Below, in pieces: positions 52,515 through 59,736 of a stretch of 64,000 bases of DNA (the first letter of the stretch is position 1; each line of letters begins with the position of its first letter). The translations under genes and the position numbers were made by a program. The notes under the pieces are model-generated. The model was not told the origin of the DNA. It did not search any database and saw only the letters and a list, made by a program, of their open reading frames with translations. The DNA comes from JANYJZ01 sp964523395. GTDB lineage: Bacteria > Bacteroidota > Ignavibacteria > UBA10030 > SZUA-254. The stretch spans positions 124,001-188,000 of the forward strand of contig CAZFXS010000007.1 of assembly GCA_964523395.1 (NCBI GenBank), given 5' to 3'.

Positions 52515-54238
52515 GTATGTTTGCTCGTAGAAAATTGTATGCTCTTCCATTGCTCAAACAACGGCTTTAATTTCCCGCGCTGATATTTTCCTGTTGATGT
52601 AACCGGTATGTCATTTCCAAAGATGACAACTTTTGGGCACTTCTGATACGGAAAGAGTTTTCGGCAATACGAGATAACATCTTCCTGTGTGATTGAAATT
52701 CCGTCTTTGGGCTGAATATACGCCCCGACTTCTTCTCCATACCAATCGTTATCAAAACCGACGGCAAGTCCCGCTTTTACGCCAGGCATATTCATCAGTG
52801 CTTCATCGATTTCAAACGGGGAGATGTTGATGCCTCCGCGGATGATGAGTTCCTTGATCCTGCCGGTAATAAAAAAGAATTTTCTTCCCTGTTCATCCGT
52901 TTTATAAAATCCCTCATCACCGCTCCTGAACCATCCGAACGCGAACGTCGTTTCGTTTGCCCCGGGATTAGCGAAATACTCCTTCATCACGTTATGTCCG
53001 CGTATGACAATCTCACCCTTTGTTCCTTCCGGCAGTTCATTGCCATGGTCGTCGTGGATTGCCATTTCATTGCATGGAATCGGGACCCCGATTGAAGGAA
53101 AACCGTGAACGCTGAGCCAGTCACGGTGCTCTTTTTCTGTGAGATCAAGAGGAAGAAAACACGAGTAACAAGTTGTTTCCGAAAGACCATACCCGTGCAT
53201 GATCGGAATATGGAAATGGTCTTCAAACTTCATCGCAAGTTCGACCGTCAGCGGTCCCGCACCACAGATGATGTGACGAAATTTGGAAAGTTCGTACTTC
53301 GACATATCAAGGTGTTCATGCAGAAGAAACTGCAACAACGTCGGGACGACGCTGACAACCTGCACATGATCGTTGGCAATACGCTCAAAAAATTTTCCGG
53401 AATGAAATTTCTGGTTGAGCACAACGCTTCCACCGTAGTACATCGGCGTCATAAGCGTTACCACGGTACCGTTGACATGATGGATCGGAAGGACGCACAT
53501 CATCCGGTCGCCCTCTTTCAATCCGTGCCATGCGGAAATTTCCTTTGCATCTATAAGCAGATTGTATTGCGTGAGAACAACTCCTTTAGGGTTTCCGGTT
53601 GTGCCGGAAGTGTAGACGATGAGAGCTTCGTCATCCGGGGAAATGTCAGACAGATTTTGAATTTCGGATTTTAAATTGCGGATTGACGTATGAAACTCAA
53701 TTTCCCTTTCTCCTCTGCTCTTCGTTTCCCCTGCCTGTGAAAGATCCGAAACCTCAACGATCGTAATTGTACCGCCAATTTCTCCAATAATCCGCTTCAT
53801 CCGCTGTCCAAATTCTTCTCTCACAAACGCAAGCTTAGTTCCTGAGTTTTGCAAAATATAACCGATGCGTTTATCGTCTTCACCGACATTGACCGGGACA
53901 ACCACCGCGCCGATCATCCACGCGGCAAAATACTGGACCACAGTGTCGGCATGATTATACGCGACCGTGGCAATCCTGTCGCCGCGGGAAATATTTTGGG
54001 CTGAAAGAAAATGAGCCGTTTTGCAGACGAGCTCATAGAACTGCGCGTATGAATATTCACTTCTTCCGGATTGGTCGGAATAATAAATGAGCCAGGGTGC
54101 GGAGGCGTGTTTTTCGACCTGTTGCTGTAACAGGTCTCCAATGTTGTTGTATGGAACCTGAAAGGCGGAGGGAGGGATGCCGTTAACCGTACGTGCTTTG
54201 AAAATGTTTGATTGGGTCAATGCGGATGAGTTACTCAT
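52511..54238 (-). CDS. AMP-forming acyl-CoA synthetase
   Basis: The 575-residue adenylate-forming enzyme has the P-loop-like A3 motif TSGTTGNPKG (210-219), the HGYGLSETT motif (A5), RSGDEGFYKTDE (A7) and, near the end, the catalytic lysine region VTSTGKYQRGKLKPL (A10). It activates a carboxylic acid to acyl-AMP and then acyl-CoA; substrate not readable. Residues 185-198 (IRNLKSEIQNLSD and its flank) look like a translated dispersed repeat inserted in a linker before A3. It follows the flavin reductase gene on the same strand and is overlapped by the lipoprotein gene. Confidence 0.9.
   Translation of the reverse strand: MSNSSALTQSNIFKARTVNGIPPSAFQVPYNNIGDLLQQQVEKHASAPWLIYYSDQSGRSEYSYAQFYELVCKTAHFLSAQNISRGDRIATVAYNHADTVVQYFAAWMIGAVVVPVNVGEDDKRIGYILQNSGTKLAFVREEFGQRMKRIIGEIGGTITIVEVSDLSQAGETKSRGEREIEFHTSIRNLKSEIQNLSDISPDDEALIVYTSGTTGNPKGVVLTQYNLLIDAKEISAWHGLKEGDRMMCVLPIHHVNGTVVTLMTPMYYGGSVVLNQKFHSGKFFERIANDHVQVVSVVPTLLQFLLHEHLDMSKYELSKFRHIICGAGPLTVELAMKFEDHFHIPIMHGYGLSETTCYSCFLPLDLTEKEHRDWLSVHGFPSIGVPIPCNEMAIHDDHGNELPEGTKGEIVIRGHNVMKEYFANPGANETTFAFGWFRSGDEGFYKTDEQGRKFFFITGRIKELIIRGGINISPFEIDEALMNMPGVKAGLAVGFDNDWYGEEVGAYIQPKDGISITQEDVISYCRKLFPYQKCPKVVIFGNDIPVTSTGKYQRGKLKPLFEQWKSIQFSTSKHT
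53645..53686. repeat. Dispersed repeat fragment inside the acyl-CoA synthetase gene
   Basis: The plus strand reads GATTTTGAATTTCGGATTTT followed by AAATTGCGGATTG. On the minus strand it is in frame and encodes IRNLKSEIQN, an AT-rich polar stretch just before the conserved A3 motif. This is the type of short repeat often seen between genes in Bacteroidetes. A similar partial stretch (TTTGAATTTCG) lies at about 46700. Confidence 0.45.
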
Positions 54239-54308
54239 TCAAAAAAGCTCGGAAACGGCGGGAAAATTACACAGGCAACGGTTATCTCACATCGCATATC
54301 GAACATTA

Positions 54309-54932
54309 TTATTTTTTCGCCGTTTCAACCCCCGGCCGCACCATCTCGAACCGGTCTTTTGTCCGTGAGTACATCGGTCCGCCCATCCTTCCGATAGGAT
54401 GAAACTTATCGGGGTCGATGCGGAAGTTGTCAAATAATTCATCGGCGATATGGAAGCGGAGTATTTCACCGAATACAGTGCATCCGCCGCCCGGTCCATT
54501 ACCGAATTTGATTGTCTGGACCAGTTTACATTCCATGCTGATTTTTGATTCTTTTACGCGCGGCGCCTTTACCAAATCACTGGGAATTGCGGTTAAGCCG
54601 GAAAGCGCAAACTCGTCAACGTTAGGAGGAACATCTGCAGAAGTTGCGTTCATTTGTGCCGCGAACTCTTCCGAAACAATATTTACAACAAATTCTTTTG
54701 TTGCCTCCACATTATTCAGCGTATCTTTGTATGCGCCGTCTTTTCTGATGACTGTGGAAAAAAGAATAATCGGAGGGTTCGAACAAACACCGTTAAAAAA
54801 ACTGTAGGGCGCAAGATTACGGATACCATCCTTGCTGAGCGAGGAAACAAACGCGATCGGCCGTGGTACAATCGAGCCGATCATGAGTTTGTAAATGTTA
54901 TTGTGGTCGTGTTGGGAAGGGTCGATAATCAA
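54309..54932 (-). CDS. Flavin reductase family protein (DIM6/NTAB)
   Basis: From the TTG at 54932 (with GGAG ten bases upstream) the protein has 207 residues: YKLMIGSIVPRPIAFVSSLSKDG, APYSFFNGVCSNPP, KDTLNNVEATKEFVVNIV and FGNGPGGGCTVFGEI are the split-barrel FMN-binding features. It reduces FMN or acts as the reductase of a two-component oxygenase; in this run an accessory role in aromatic degradation is plausible but unproven. The open frame continues to 55076, but the added 48 residues are a translation of the inverted repeat at 54950-55018, so they are not included. Confidence 0.82.
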   Translation of the reverse strand: MIIDPSQHDHNNIYKLMIGSIVPRPIAFVSSLSKDGIRNLAPYSFFNGVCSNPPIILFSTVIRKDGAYKDTLNNVEATKEFVVNIVSEEFAAQMNATSADVPPNVDEFALSGLTAIPSDLVKAPRVKESKISMECKLVQTIKFGNGPGGGCTVFGEILRFHIADELFDNFRIDPDKFHPIGRMGGPMYSRTKDRFEMVRPGVETAKK

Positions 54933-54949
54933 AGTTGAAACTCCATAAG

Positions 54950-55018
54950 TTTTGAGGTTTGAGTTTTGGGTTTTTTGGAAAAATGAAACTGCAAATCTCA
55001 AAACCCAATTCTCAAAAC
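54950..55018. repeat. AT-rich imperfect inverted repeat, copy A, downstream of hmgA
   Basis: Left arm TTTTGAGGTTTGAGTTTTGG (54950-54969) and right arm with CTCAAAACCCAATTCTCAAA (54998-55017) are roughly complementary. A related copy lies at 56194-56260. The two copies flank hmgA. Confidence 0.55.
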
Positions 55019-55039
55019 AGTGTTTTTCTAAATCCGCTG

Positions 55040-56140
55040 TTATTTTTCCATCCAGCTTTTCCAGTAATCTTTCCATTCGACCGCTTCACCGGCAGGGAGG
55101 ACATTTATTGGGTTCAGGCCGTCAAGCATCACTGCGTATTCATCGGTGTGTGTTTTCGCCGCCTGATTTTTCAATGCTTTCGGGTGCGGACCGTGGTGAA
55201 TCCCTCTCGGATGCAGTGTAATCATGCCCGGGCCAATGTTATCGCGGCTGAAGAAGTTTCCATCGTGATAAAAAATAAATTCATCGTAGTCCGTATTGCG
55301 ATGGAAGAACGGAACTTTAAGAGCTTCGGGATCATCTTCCAAAGGCCGGGGGAGAAAACTGCAGACGACAGCTCCTTCTGTAACGAATGTTGTGTGAGCG
55401 CTGGGTGGAAGATGCGCACGCGGACTCATGATTGGACGGATATCCCGCATGTTAAGTTTCCAGACTGTCAGGTCGCCCTTCCATCCTACGACATCGATCG
55501 GATTGAAGGGATAGACGACGGATGAAAATTCATCATCAACTTTTATTCTGACTTCCCATTCACGGTTATCGTCAAGATTGGGTTTCGGCTCCGGTGTTAT
55601 AATGATTGCAGGATCATAGAGCGCGTGCTGACCGATCAGGCCTTTGTCCGGCTGTTCAAATTCGGTTTTTGATTGAATGATGAGGAAAAAATTGTCCTTT
55701 GACTTCGGGATGATGCGATACGTGACTGCGCGGGGAATATTGAGATAATCTCCCTTTTCAAAATCGAGAGGGCCGAAATCCGTCTCAATTATTCCTTCGC
55801 CCCGATGTATAAAAATTAATTCATCGCCGTCGGCATTACGGTAATAAAAAGGCATCGGCTCACTGCGGCGCGAGACGTATAAGCGCACATCGTTGTTTCC
55901 GAGAAAGGCAACAGGTGATCCTTTGGGGTCGGTTTGGTCTGATGGCTGAAGCTTGTTGCAGTCGATGCAGTGTGGTTTGAGTTTTCCTTCAAACCGTATC
56001 CAGCCTGTCGGAGGATGTTTATGATAAAGGTGGGCGGACTTTCCAAGAAATCCTTTTCGCCCATGCTCTTCTTCATACGTACCGTCCGGTAACCCGACGT
56101 GCGCCTGCTTTGCGGTTTTGCCCTTCTGTAATGGATACAT
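55040..56140 (-). CDS. hmgA: Homogentisate 1,2-dioxygenase
   Basis: The 366-residue cupin enzyme opens homogentisate to maleylacetoacetate using Fe(II) and oxygen. The iron ligands are H280 (FFHRNTDYDEF), E287 and H316 (HHGPH), matching human H335, E341 and H371. It is shorter than the animal enzyme (about 445), like a bacterial short form. It lies between hpd/fah and the flavin reductase in the same direction; gaps to both neighbours hold AT-rich inverted repeats. Further markers: GEGIIETDFGPLDFEKGDY (first cupin) and FLGNNDVRLYVSRR. Confidence 0.93.
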   Translation of the reverse strand: MYPLQKGKTAKQAHVGLPDGTYEEEHGRKGFLGKSAHLYHKHPPTGWIRFEGKLKPHCIDCNKLQPSDQTDPKGSPVAFLGNNDVRLYVSRRSEPMPFYYRNADGDELIFIHRGEGIIETDFGPLDFEKGDYLNIPRAVTYRIIPKSKDNFFLIIQSKTEFEQPDKGLIGQHALYDPAIIITPEPKPNLDDNREWEVRIKVDDEFSSVVYPFNPIDVVGWKGDLTVWKLNMRDIRPIMSPRAHLPPSAHTTFVTEGAVVCSFLPRPLEDDPEALKVPFFHRNTDYDEFIFYHDGNFFSRDNIGPGMITLHPRGIHHGPHPKALKNQAAKTHTDEYAVMLDGLNPINVLPAGEAVEWKDYWKSWMEK

Positions 56141-56193
56141 AGATGTTTCCTTAGGTAATTATTGTAGGAATATGTTCAACAAATTTGGGAAGC

Positions 56194-56260
56194 GGTTTGA
56201 GGTTTGGGATTTGAGTTTTGTGTTGAAACGTCACAATTCTCAAACCCCGAAACACGAACC
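56194..56260. repeat. AT-rich imperfect inverted repeat, copy B, upstream of hmgA
   Basis: Left arm GGTTTGAGGTTTGGGATTTG (56194-56213) and right arm with CAATTCTCAAACCCCGAAAC. It shares TTTGAGGTTTG and CAATTCTCAAA with copy A at 54950-55018. Confidence 0.5.
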
Positions 56261-56282
56261 GGTCTATTTCATTTACTGCTTC

Positions 56283-57269
56283 TTATTTTACTACTTTATT
56301 CCGAAGTATCCCAATTTTTTCGATTTCCAGTTCCATCACATCGCCGGGTTTGACCCAGCGGTCGAGTTCCAGTCCACAGCCGGTGCCGACGGTACCCGAA
56401 CCGATTAAATCTCCGGGTGAGAGCGTTTCATCCTGCGACGCGAATGCAATCATCTTTTCAAATGAATGGGTGATGCTTCCGGAGTTCCCCTCTGACCAGA
56501 TTTCTCCGTTAATTCTGGCGGTCATGTTCAAATTATATGGATCGCCGATTTCATCGGGAGTGACAAGGACGGGGCCGATAGCAGTTGCGAAATCTTTTCC
56601 CTTTGCCGGACCGAGCCTGACTTTCATTTCCTTGCGCTGGATGTCGCGTGCGCTGAAGTCGTTCATGACCGTGTAACCGGCAATGTAGTTTTTAGCTTCA
56701 CTTTCGGGAATATTTCTCCCCAATTTTCCGATAATGACGGCAAGCTCAAGCTCGTAGTCAAATTTTTCAGTGAACGACGGCCATTGCACATCCTCGTCAG
56801 GACCGATAACACTCCAATGCGCTCCTTTGTAATACGCGGGGAACTCATACCATTCCTTCGGCATTTCTTCTCCGCGTTTCTCAAATCCCTTTTTCACATG
56901 TTGCTCGAAGGCGTAAAAGTCGCGAATTGAAGCGGGACGGGGAAGCGGCGCTTTGAGTTTTACATCAGATGGTTTGAAGAGCAATGTTTCTTCATTCAAG
57001 CCGAGCGGGGTCGTTCCCTTTTTACGAACAGTTTGAAAATGATCGACTGCGGCTTTGGCAAATGTCATTGATGTTACTTCTCCCTGTAAAAAGAGAAGCA
57101 TGTCAGCCGGGACTAAGGCATGTGTAAGGCGGTATGGCTGTGGCTCGCCTTTCATCCGGAGATGCCAGGCGCAGGTCGCGTGAAGGTCAAGGATTCCTTC
57201 CGGGAGTTGGACACCGAGCCGCTGGAATTTGCCGAGGGCGGTTTTTATTTCGAATGTGCAAAGGCGCAT
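56283..57269 (-). CDS. fahA: Fumarylacetoacetate hydrolase family protein
   Basis: The 328-residue protein has the FAH C-terminal fold: FDYELELAVIIGKLGRNI (acidic metal ligands), GYTVMNDFSARDIQRKEM, KDFATAIGPVLVTPDE and the final GDLIGSGTVGTGCGLELDR. It would cleave fumarylacetoacetate to fumarate and acetoacetate, the last step of tyrosine breakdown. Its place 9 bases after hpd and upstream of hmgA supports this substrate. No maleylacetoacetate isomerase gene is in the window, so that step may be spontaneous, thiol-assisted or encoded elsewhere. Confidence 0.9.
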   Translation of the reverse strand: MRLCTFEIKTALGKFQRLGVQLPEGILDLHATCAWHLRMKGEPQPYRLTHALVPADMLLFLQGEVTSMTFAKAAVDHFQTVRKKGTTPLGLNEETLLFKPSDVKLKAPLPRPASIRDFYAFEQHVKKGFEKRGEEMPKEWYEFPAYYKGAHWSVIGPDEDVQWPSFTEKFDYELELAVIIGKLGRNIPESEAKNYIAGYTVMNDFSARDIQRKEMKVRLGPAKGKDFATAIGPVLVTPDEIGDPYNLNMTARINGEIWSEGNSGSITHSFEKMIAFASQDETLSPGDLIGSGTVGTGCGLELDRWVKPGDVMELEIEKIGILRNKVVK

Positions 57270-57278
57270 GAGAGAAGC

Positions 57279-58412
57279 CTATAGATTTCCGCGAAGTTGT
57301 TGCTCGCGCTCAATGGACTCAAAGAGCGCTTTGAAGTTGCCTTTGCCGAAACTCCTGCTTCCTTTGCGCTGGATACATTCGTAAAACAACGTCGGACGAT
57401 CTTCGACAGGTTTGGTGAAGATCTGAAGCATGTATCCTTCGTCGTCTCGATCGACTAAAATACCGAGTTTCTTGAGTTCGTCAATCGGCTCGTCGATTTT
57501 TCCAACACGACTTTGGAGAGCATCGTAATAAGTTGTAGGAACTCTCAAAAATTCAACGCCACGTGCTGTAAGTTTTCCAACGGTTTCAATGATGTTGTCT
57601 GTTGCCATGGCAATATGTTGTACGCCCGGCGAACGGTAATATTCAAGATACTCTTCAATCTGGGATTTGCGTTTGCCCTGTGCCGGTTCGTTGATCGGAA
57701 ATTTTATCCTGTCATTGCCATTTGCCATTACTTTCGACATCAGTGCCGAGTATTCTGTGGTAATATCTTTATCGTCAAAATGCTGATAAAGACGGAAGCC
57801 CATGACATTCATGTAAAATTCAACCCACTTATTCATCTTGCCGAGTTCAACGTTGCCAACGCAGTGGTCAACGTACTTGAGTCCGACCGGTTGTCCGATG
57901 GTATCTTCTTTTTCAACCGCACGGTATCCGGGCATGAACACGCCCTTATAATTTTTCCTCTCGACGAATGTATGAATGGTATCGCCATAAATTCCGATTG
58001 AAGATTTCTTTATTTCACCAAACTCATCCTTGAATGTCGTTGGCTCCATGATACCGCGCGCGCCTCGTTTTGTTGTTTCGTGATACGCGGATTCGGCATC
58101 ATCAACCCATAGCGCAAGGTCGCGTACACCGTCTCCATGAAGTTTAATATGGTCGGTGATGGCGTGGTCCGGCTGGAGTGGTGTTGTAAGGACAAAACGG
58201 ATTTTTCCCTGTTGAATCACATACGAAGCGCGGTCTCTTACGCCTGTTTCAAGTCCGGCGTATGCTACCAGCTTAAACCCGAACGCAGAGCGATAGTAGT
58301 ATGAGCTTTGTTTGGCGTTGCCGACATAAAACTCTATGTAGTCGGTACCGTTGATTGGCAGGAAATCGGTTGTCGCTTTGTCGCTTGTTTCATGTGTAAT
58401 TGATTGTGCCAT
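57279..58412 (-). CDS. hpd: 4-hydroxyphenylpyruvate dioxygenase
   Basis: The 377-residue enzyme turns 4-hydroxyphenylpyruvate into homogentisate with Fe(II) and oxygen. The iron ligands are H183 (VDHCVGNVE), H266 (VQHIAMAT) and E345 (LFYECIQR). The tail SRSFGKGNFKALFESIEREQ is typical of the family. Length is normal. It lies 9 bases from the fah gene and 46 bases after the aminotransferase, so the run HisC-like, hpd, fah, hmgA is likely one transcript. Confidence 0.97.
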   Translation of the reverse strand: MAQSITHETSDKATTDFLPINGTDYIEFYVGNAKQSSYYYRSAFGFKLVAYAGLETGVRDRASYVIQQGKIRFVLTTPLQPDHAITDHIKLHGDGVRDLALWVDDAESAYHETTKRGARGIMEPTTFKDEFGEIKKSSIGIYGDTIHTFVERKNYKGVFMPGYRAVEKEDTIGQPVGLKYVDHCVGNVELGKMNKWVEFYMNVMGFRLYQHFDDKDITTEYSALMSKVMANGNDRIKFPINEPAQGKRKSQIEEYLEYYRSPGVQHIAMATDNIIETVGKLTARGVEFLRVPTTYYDALQSRVGKIDEPIDELKKLGILVDRDDEGYMLQIFTKPVEDRPTLFYECIQRKGSRSFGKGNFKALFESIEREQQLRGNL

Positions 58413-58458
58413 GGAATGTCTCCTTCGTAAATCTTATTTCAACTTCTGATAATACCGT

Positions 58459-59556
58459 TCAGGCAACACTTTTTGCGAGTACGTTTGAAAATTCCTTTAT
58501 GAATAATTCGTTCTCTTCCTGCGTACCGATTGAAACACGAATACACTGCGGTAATCCGAATGCCTTGAGCGGCCTGACGATAACTCCCGCATGTAATAAT
58601 TTCTGAAAAATATGATTGACGTCGTCTTCGCTTTCACGGACGATCATAACAAAATTAGCCTCGGAAGGAACCACTTCAACATCTAATTCCTGTAAAGCGC
58701 GTTTCATGAAAGCGAGTCCTGTAGTATTTACCTCCAGAGATCTCTTGAGAAAAGATTCGTCGTCGAGTGCTCCAATGCCCGCGGCCTGAGCCAGGGTACC
58801 GGGTTCAAACGGAAGTTTAACTTTGAGCAGATTTGTAATCAGCTGGTCGTGAGCGAATCCATAGCCGATGCGGATCCCGGCCAAACCATATATTTTCGAA
58901 AACGTACGGAGTGTGATAACGTTATCATACCGGTAATGCATCGAATCAGGATACTCCGGATTGTGCGCGGCATATTCGAAATACGCTTCATCGAGAATGA
59001 TGAGAACCCGTTCCGGAACCCGCCTGTAAAACTCGTCAAATTCCTGTTTGGTAAATATTGTACCTGTGGGATTATTGGGGTTTGCAAGGTAGATAATTTT
59101 TGTCCGCTCATTAATCTGATTAGCCAAGGCAGGAAGATCGTAATGCCACTGACGGTAAGGAACAGTGCGATATGTAATTCCCCTCGACCGTGCAAGTACC
59201 TGAAAGCCGATAAAGGCGGCTTCGGTTGTGAGCACTTCATCGTCATCGCAAAGAAATGTGCGGATAATGTTGGAAATAATTCCTTCGGACCCGCTGCCCA
59301 CGATGACATTATCGATTTTCAGGTTGAATTTTTTTGCCAGAACTCCCCGCAAGTCATACCCGCCATTAGGGTAATAATGAAGATCGGCGACATGATGCGA
59401 CATCTCTTTGAGCGCCAGAGGTGATGGGCCAAGGGGGTTTTCGTTTGAAGCGAGCTTTACAACCTTAGAAAGGCCAAGCTCCCGCCTTACTTCTTCAATA
59501 GGTTTCCCGGGTTTATACGGTTGAAGGGATTCTATGTATGGTGGAACAAGCGGCAT
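58459..59556 (-). CDS. HisC-type histidinol-phosphate/aromatic aminotransferase
   Basis: From ATG 59556 the product has 365 residues and starts MPLVPPYIESLQPYKPGKPI, as in the HisC family. The PLP lysine is K221 in RTFSKIYGLAGIRIG; KLASNENPLGPSP, VGSGSEGIIS, LANPNNPTGT and ILDEAYFEY are the usual motifs. HisC relatives accept histidinol phosphate or aromatic amino acids. Placement ahead of hpd argues that it makes 4-hydroxyphenylpyruvate from tyrosine, but sequence cannot separate this from histidine synthesis. The frame is open to 59862, where the extra residues come from the promoter region and are not chosen. Confidence 0.88.
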   Translation of the reverse strand: MPLVPPYIESLQPYKPGKPIEEVRRELGLSKVVKLASNENPLGPSPLALKEMSHHVADLHYYPNGGYDLRGVLAKKFNLKIDNVIVGSGSEGIISNIIRTFLCDDDEVLTTEAAFIGFQVLARSRGITYRTVPYRQWHYDLPALANQINERTKIIYLANPNNPTGTIFTKQEFDEFYRRVPERVLIILDEAYFEYAAHNPEYPDSMHYRYDNVITLRTFSKIYGLAGIRIGYGFAHDQLITNLLKVKLPFEPGTLAQAAGIGALDDESFLKRSLEVNTTGLAFMKRALQELDVEVVPSEANFVMIVRESEDDVNHIFQKLLHAGVIVRPLKAFGLPQCIRVSIGTQEENELFIKEFSNVLAKSVA

Positions 59557-59589
59557 CCGATGATAATAAGGTTGTAAAAATTCTCGTAA

Positions 59590-59618
59590 AAGATACCAAA
59601 GATACCCCTTAAAATCAA
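59590..59618 (-). promoter_or_regulatory. Candidate promoter of the tyrosine degradation operon
   Basis: On the minus strand TTGATT (59618-59613), 17-base spacer, TATCTT (59595-59590). The HisC-like start at 59556 is about 34 bases downstream. Confidence 0.5.
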
Positions 59619-59631
59619 TACTTTGTTCATC

Positions 59632-59660
59632 TTGGATATGGCAGGAAAAATCGCTACAAT
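59632..59660 (+). promoter_or_regulatory. Candidate promoter of the large surface protein gene
   Basis: TTGGAT (59632-59637), 17-base spacer, TACAAT (59655-59660), upstream of ATG 59737. It is back to back with the minus-strand promoter at 59590-59618. Confidence 0.4.
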
Positions 59661-59736
59661 CACACAGCCTATCGATTATGATACAGGAGTTTGATGGAAT
59701 ATATTTAAAATTTTGTAGCGCTCTCTCAATTATCTG

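Noticed and set aside
54933..55076. N-terminal extension of the flavin reductase
   Set aside because: The added residues are translated from an inverted repeat; family members begin close to the TTG at 54932.
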